This document shows positions 5,808-7,470 of a stretch of DNA of 7,470 bases, piece by piece. The notes under the pieces are model-generated. The model did not search any database. It saw only the letters and a list, made by a program, of their open reading frames with translations, and had not been told where the DNA came from. The DNA is from JAYEJW01 sp034716535 (lineage in GTDB: Bacteria; Pseudomonadota; Gammaproteobacteria; Chromatiales; Chromatiaceae), in NCBI GenBank assembly GCA_034716535.1, contig JAYEJW010000517.1, positions 1 to 7,470 of the forward strand, in the 5' to 3' direction. The position numbers and the translations under genes were made by a program. The number at the start of each line of letters is the position of its first letter. Within the stretch, counting starts at the first letter, position 1.

Positions 5808-6290
5808 ATGAACAGCGCTCCAGTGGATGCACAGCCGCCGAACGCGAAATCCCCGGGAATAAAAGAGGCCGAGCGCCCCGTCCTGCACCTGCCCCTCGAG
5901 CTGCGCGCGCGCATCGCCGCGTTTGCGGCCGCCGCCTACCCTCGCGAGACTTGCGGCCTGCTGGTCGGGCGCGCCGCCGCTTACGCCACCCTGGTCGAGG
6001 ACCTGGTGCAGGCGCGAAACCTCAATAGGGAGCGTGCCCGGGACCGCTACGAGCTGGCCCCCGAGGACCTCTTGGCCGCCGATGGGGCCGCCCGGGAGCG
6101 CGGCCTGGAGATCGTCGGCGTCTGGCATTCCCATCCGGATCATCCCGCGGTGCCCTCTTCGACCGACCGCGAGGGTGCCTGGGAGGGCTGGTCCTACCTG
6201 ATCGCCGCGGTTGTAGGAGGCGGTCTGCGGGACTTGCGCTCCTGGCGGCTGCGAGGCGACCTATTCGTAGAGGAGGCGATGACATCATGA
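5808..6290 (+). CDS. JAMM/Mov34-MPN metalloprotease, Mec+-like
   Basis: This protein of 160 residues has the complete JAMM zinc site: Glu47 (P-R-E-T-C-G-L-L-V-G), His107 and His109 (W-H-S-H-P), Ser117 and Asp120 (P-S-S-T-D). Bacterial relatives such as mycobacterial Mec+ cut a bond after the C-terminal Gly-Gly of a ubiquitin-like sulfur carrier (CysO) to free cysteine; others process MoaD/ThiS-type proteins. The next gene, whose start overlaps this stop by four bases (ATGA at 6287-6290), encodes exactly such a ubiquitin-like domain, so a functional pairing is strongly suggested. The first 25 residues or so are a Pro/Ala-rich extension of no clear function, and a later start is possible but no better ATG was seen. 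G-rich sequence GGGGGA (5797-5802) lies just before ATG 5808. A cytosolic location is expected, with no signal peptide or membrane segment. Confidence 0.9.
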   Translation: MNSAPVDAQPPNAKSPGIKEAERPVLHLPLELRARIAAFAAAAYPRETCGLLVGRAAAYATLVEDLVQARNLNRERARDRYELAPEDLLAADGAARERGLEIVGVWHSHPDHPAVPSSTDREGAWEGWSYLIAAVVGGGLRDLRSWRLRGDLFVEEAMTS

Positions 6291-7354
6291 CAAAGGTGAC
6301 TGTCCGCATCCCGACACCCCTACGCTCCCTGGCCGGCGGCGCCGGCGAGCTGCAGGTGCCGGGTGCCACCGTGGGCGAGGCGCTGCGCCAGCTGGACCCG
6401 GCGCTGATCGAGCGCATCCTCACGCCCGAGGGTGGGGTGCGACACTTCGTCAACATCTACCTCGGCTCCCGCAACGTCGTAGCCCTCGAGGGGCTCGCCA
6501 CGCCGGTCGCCGAGGGCGACATCGTCTCCATCATCCCGGCCGTAGCCGGTGGCGGTTCCCGTGCCCTGGAGCGCCGCATGGAGGAGCTGCGTGCGTGCAT
6601 CCCGGAGGTGACCCCGCGCGAGGCCCTGGCGCTGCAGCGCGCAGGGGCGGTCCTGGTGGACGTGCGCGAGCCCGAGGAGATCGCCGAGGGCACGCCGGCG
6701 GGTGCCCTGACCCTGGGCCGCAGCTATTTGGAGCTCGACATCGAGGACGAGGTGCCCGACAAGGACCGCACCCTGGTGGTCCTCTGCGCGGTCGGCCAGC
6801 GCTCCCTGTTCGCCGCCGAGGACCTGCGGGGCTTGGGCTATGGGGACGTGCGCAACCTCGCCGGCGGCTTCGATCGCTGGAAGGACGAGGGCATTCCTTT
6901 CCACATCCCGCGCGTGCTCGACGCGGATGCGCGGGCCCGCTACGCGCGCCATCTGTTGATGCCCGAGGTGGGGGTCGCCGGCCAGTTGCGGCTCCTGGAC
7001 AGCCGGGTGCTGGTTGTGGGCGCCGGCGGACTGGGCTCGCCCGCCGCCCTCTACCTGGCCGCCGCCGGCGTGGGCACCCTGGGCATCCTGGATCACGACC
7101 GGGTGGACCGCAGCAACCTGCAGCGCCAGATCCTGCATACGGATGCTCGGGTAGGGGAGTCCAAGGTCGAGTCCGCCGTACAGGCGATCAGGGCGCTGAA
7201 CCCCTCGGTGCGGGTGGTGGGCCATGAGGTGCGGCTCGCGAGCAACAACGTCGAGGAGATCCTGGGCGGCTATGACCTGGTGGTCGACGGCTCGGACAAC
7301 TTCCCCACCCGCTATCTGATCAACGACGCCTGCGTCAAGCTCGGCATGAGTTAA
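6287..7354 (+). CDS. MoaD/CysO-like ubiquitin fold - rhodanese - E1-like (ThiF/MoeB) fusion, C-terminally truncated
   Basis: Three modules are seen in 355 residues. Residues 1-90 are a MoaD/CysO-like sulfur carrier (V-T-V-R-I-P-T-P-L-R start, V-S-I-I-P-A-V-A-G-G-G at 80-90). Residues about 100-207 are a rhodanese domain with V-D-V-R-E-P-E and the active loop C-A-V-G-Q-R-S (Cys167). Residues about 211-353 are the start of a MoeB/ThiF-type E1 enzyme with R-Y-x-R-H-L-L-M-P, G-A-G-G-L-G-S (245-251), S-N-L-Q-R-Q (Arg280), Lys293 in E-S-K-V-E-S and D-G-S-D-N (Asp337). The E1 part would adenylate a C-terminal Gly-Gly and the rhodanese would supply sulfur. The order is unusual, since MoeZ/MoeBR proteins place rhodanese after E1. 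After K-L-G the protein ends with Met-Ser-stop where about 100 E1 residues, including both CxxC zinc pairs and the catalytic-cysteine loop, are missing. A separate start at ATG 6578 (before M-E-E-L-R) is possible. Adenylation activity of this fragment is doubtful. Confidence 0.88.
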   Translation: MTKVTVRIPTPLRSLAGGAGELQVPGATVGEALRQLDPALIERILTPEGGVRHFVNIYLGSRNVVALEGLATPVAEGDIVSIIPAVAGGGSRALERRMEELRACIPEVTPREALALQRAGAVLVDVREPEEIAEGTPAGALTLGRSYLELDIEDEVPDKDRTLVVLCAVGQRSLFAAEDLRGLGYGDVRNLAGGFDRWKDEGIPFHIPRVLDADARARYARHLLMPEVGVAGQLRLLDSRVLVVGAGGLGSPAALYLAAAGVGTLGILDHDRVDRSNLQRQILHTDARVGESKVESAVQAIRALNPSVRVVGHEVRLASNNVEEILGGYDLVVDGSDNFPTRYLINDACVKLGMS

Positions 7355-7470
7355 GAGCTCTGCCGCAGAGCCTCGAGCGATTTCGATGTAACGAACATTC
7401 TCTTTTAAGGAGTCTTTCTCTAACCCTTCTGCGAGGTTACTGGGAATGGATAGTGAAGAGCGAGTAATTT
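7355..7470. other. AT-richer right-edge sequence of different origin; no gene recognised
   Basis: From about 7380 base composition drops sharply: I count 36 G+C in the 90 bases 7381-7470, against 65-72% in the preceding gene. A perfect hairpin GCTCTG-CCG-CAGAGC (7357-7371) sits next to the E1 stop codon. An ATG at 7446, five bases after GGG, opens a frame M-D-S-E-E-R-V-I that runs off the edge and could be the start of another gene, but eight codons prove nothing. It may be the end of an inserted element or a rearrangement joint; no insertion sequence terminus was recognised. Confidence 0.6.

Noticed and set aside
6320..7225. Long minus-strand frame opposite the MoaD-rhodanese-E1 gene (301 codons)
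   Set aside because: It is His/Gln/Ala/Gly-rich and is the shadow of the conserved plus-strand domains.
7351..7424. Integron attC-like site (GTTAAGA and TAAC motifs) at the right edge
   Set aside because: The core GTTRRRY is not satisfied and the paired inner boxes are missing.

Overview
This GC-rich window (two 60-base samples of coding DNA that I counted were 65-72% G+C) looks like a gammaproteobacterial chromosome, perhaps a sulfur-oxidising or halophilic Chromatiales/Ectothiorhodospiraceae-like lineage. The basis is the Azotobacter-type 7Fe ferredoxin, the gammaproteobacterial SUF-type Rrf2 regulator and the gene style. The genus is inference only.

Layout. Bases 1-503 hold the 3' end of a 2OG-Fe(II) oxygenase-like gene. 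Bases 628-2044 hold fumC (class II, iron-independent fumarase), broken by one frameshift. On the minus strand, 2211-2412 is a small DUF1059 gene broken by a 7-bp tandem duplication. Divergent from it, after a 261-bp intergenic region with a candidate promoter and inverted repeats, is fdxA (2674-2997). A structured 225-bp intergenic region ending in an IscR-like palindrome leads into a tightly packed plus-strand cluster from 3223 to the right edge: an Rrf2/SUF regulator, sufS (one-base frameshift), sufU, a Rieske ferredoxin, a JAMM/Mec+-like metalloprotease, and a MoaD-rhodanese-E1(ThiF/MoeB) fusion that stops inside its E1 domain.

How the genes fit together. The theme from 2674 onward is Fe-S and sulfur trafficking. 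SufS would release persulfide sulfur from cysteine and SufU would accept it. The rhodanese, ubiquitin-like (MoaD/CysO) and E1-like modules form a sulfur-carrier activation unit, with the JAMM enzyme as the likely processing or releasing protease. The Rrf2 protein, which has three cysteines in the usual cluster-binding region, probably senses Fe-S status and may bind the palindrome just upstream of its own gene. The scaffold genes sufB, sufC and sufD, which commonly lie between such a regulator and sufS, are absent here.

The most unusual points are the internal Gly-Gly-Gly of the ubiquitin-like domain in the fusion protein, the loss of the E1 C-terminal half exactly where base composition falls from about 65-70% to about 40% G+C (about 7345-7380), the missing sufBCD, and three independent frame disruptions that each shift the frame by +1 (mod 3). 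These disruptions sit in otherwise well-conserved genes, so either sequencing/assembly error or very recent decay could explain them.
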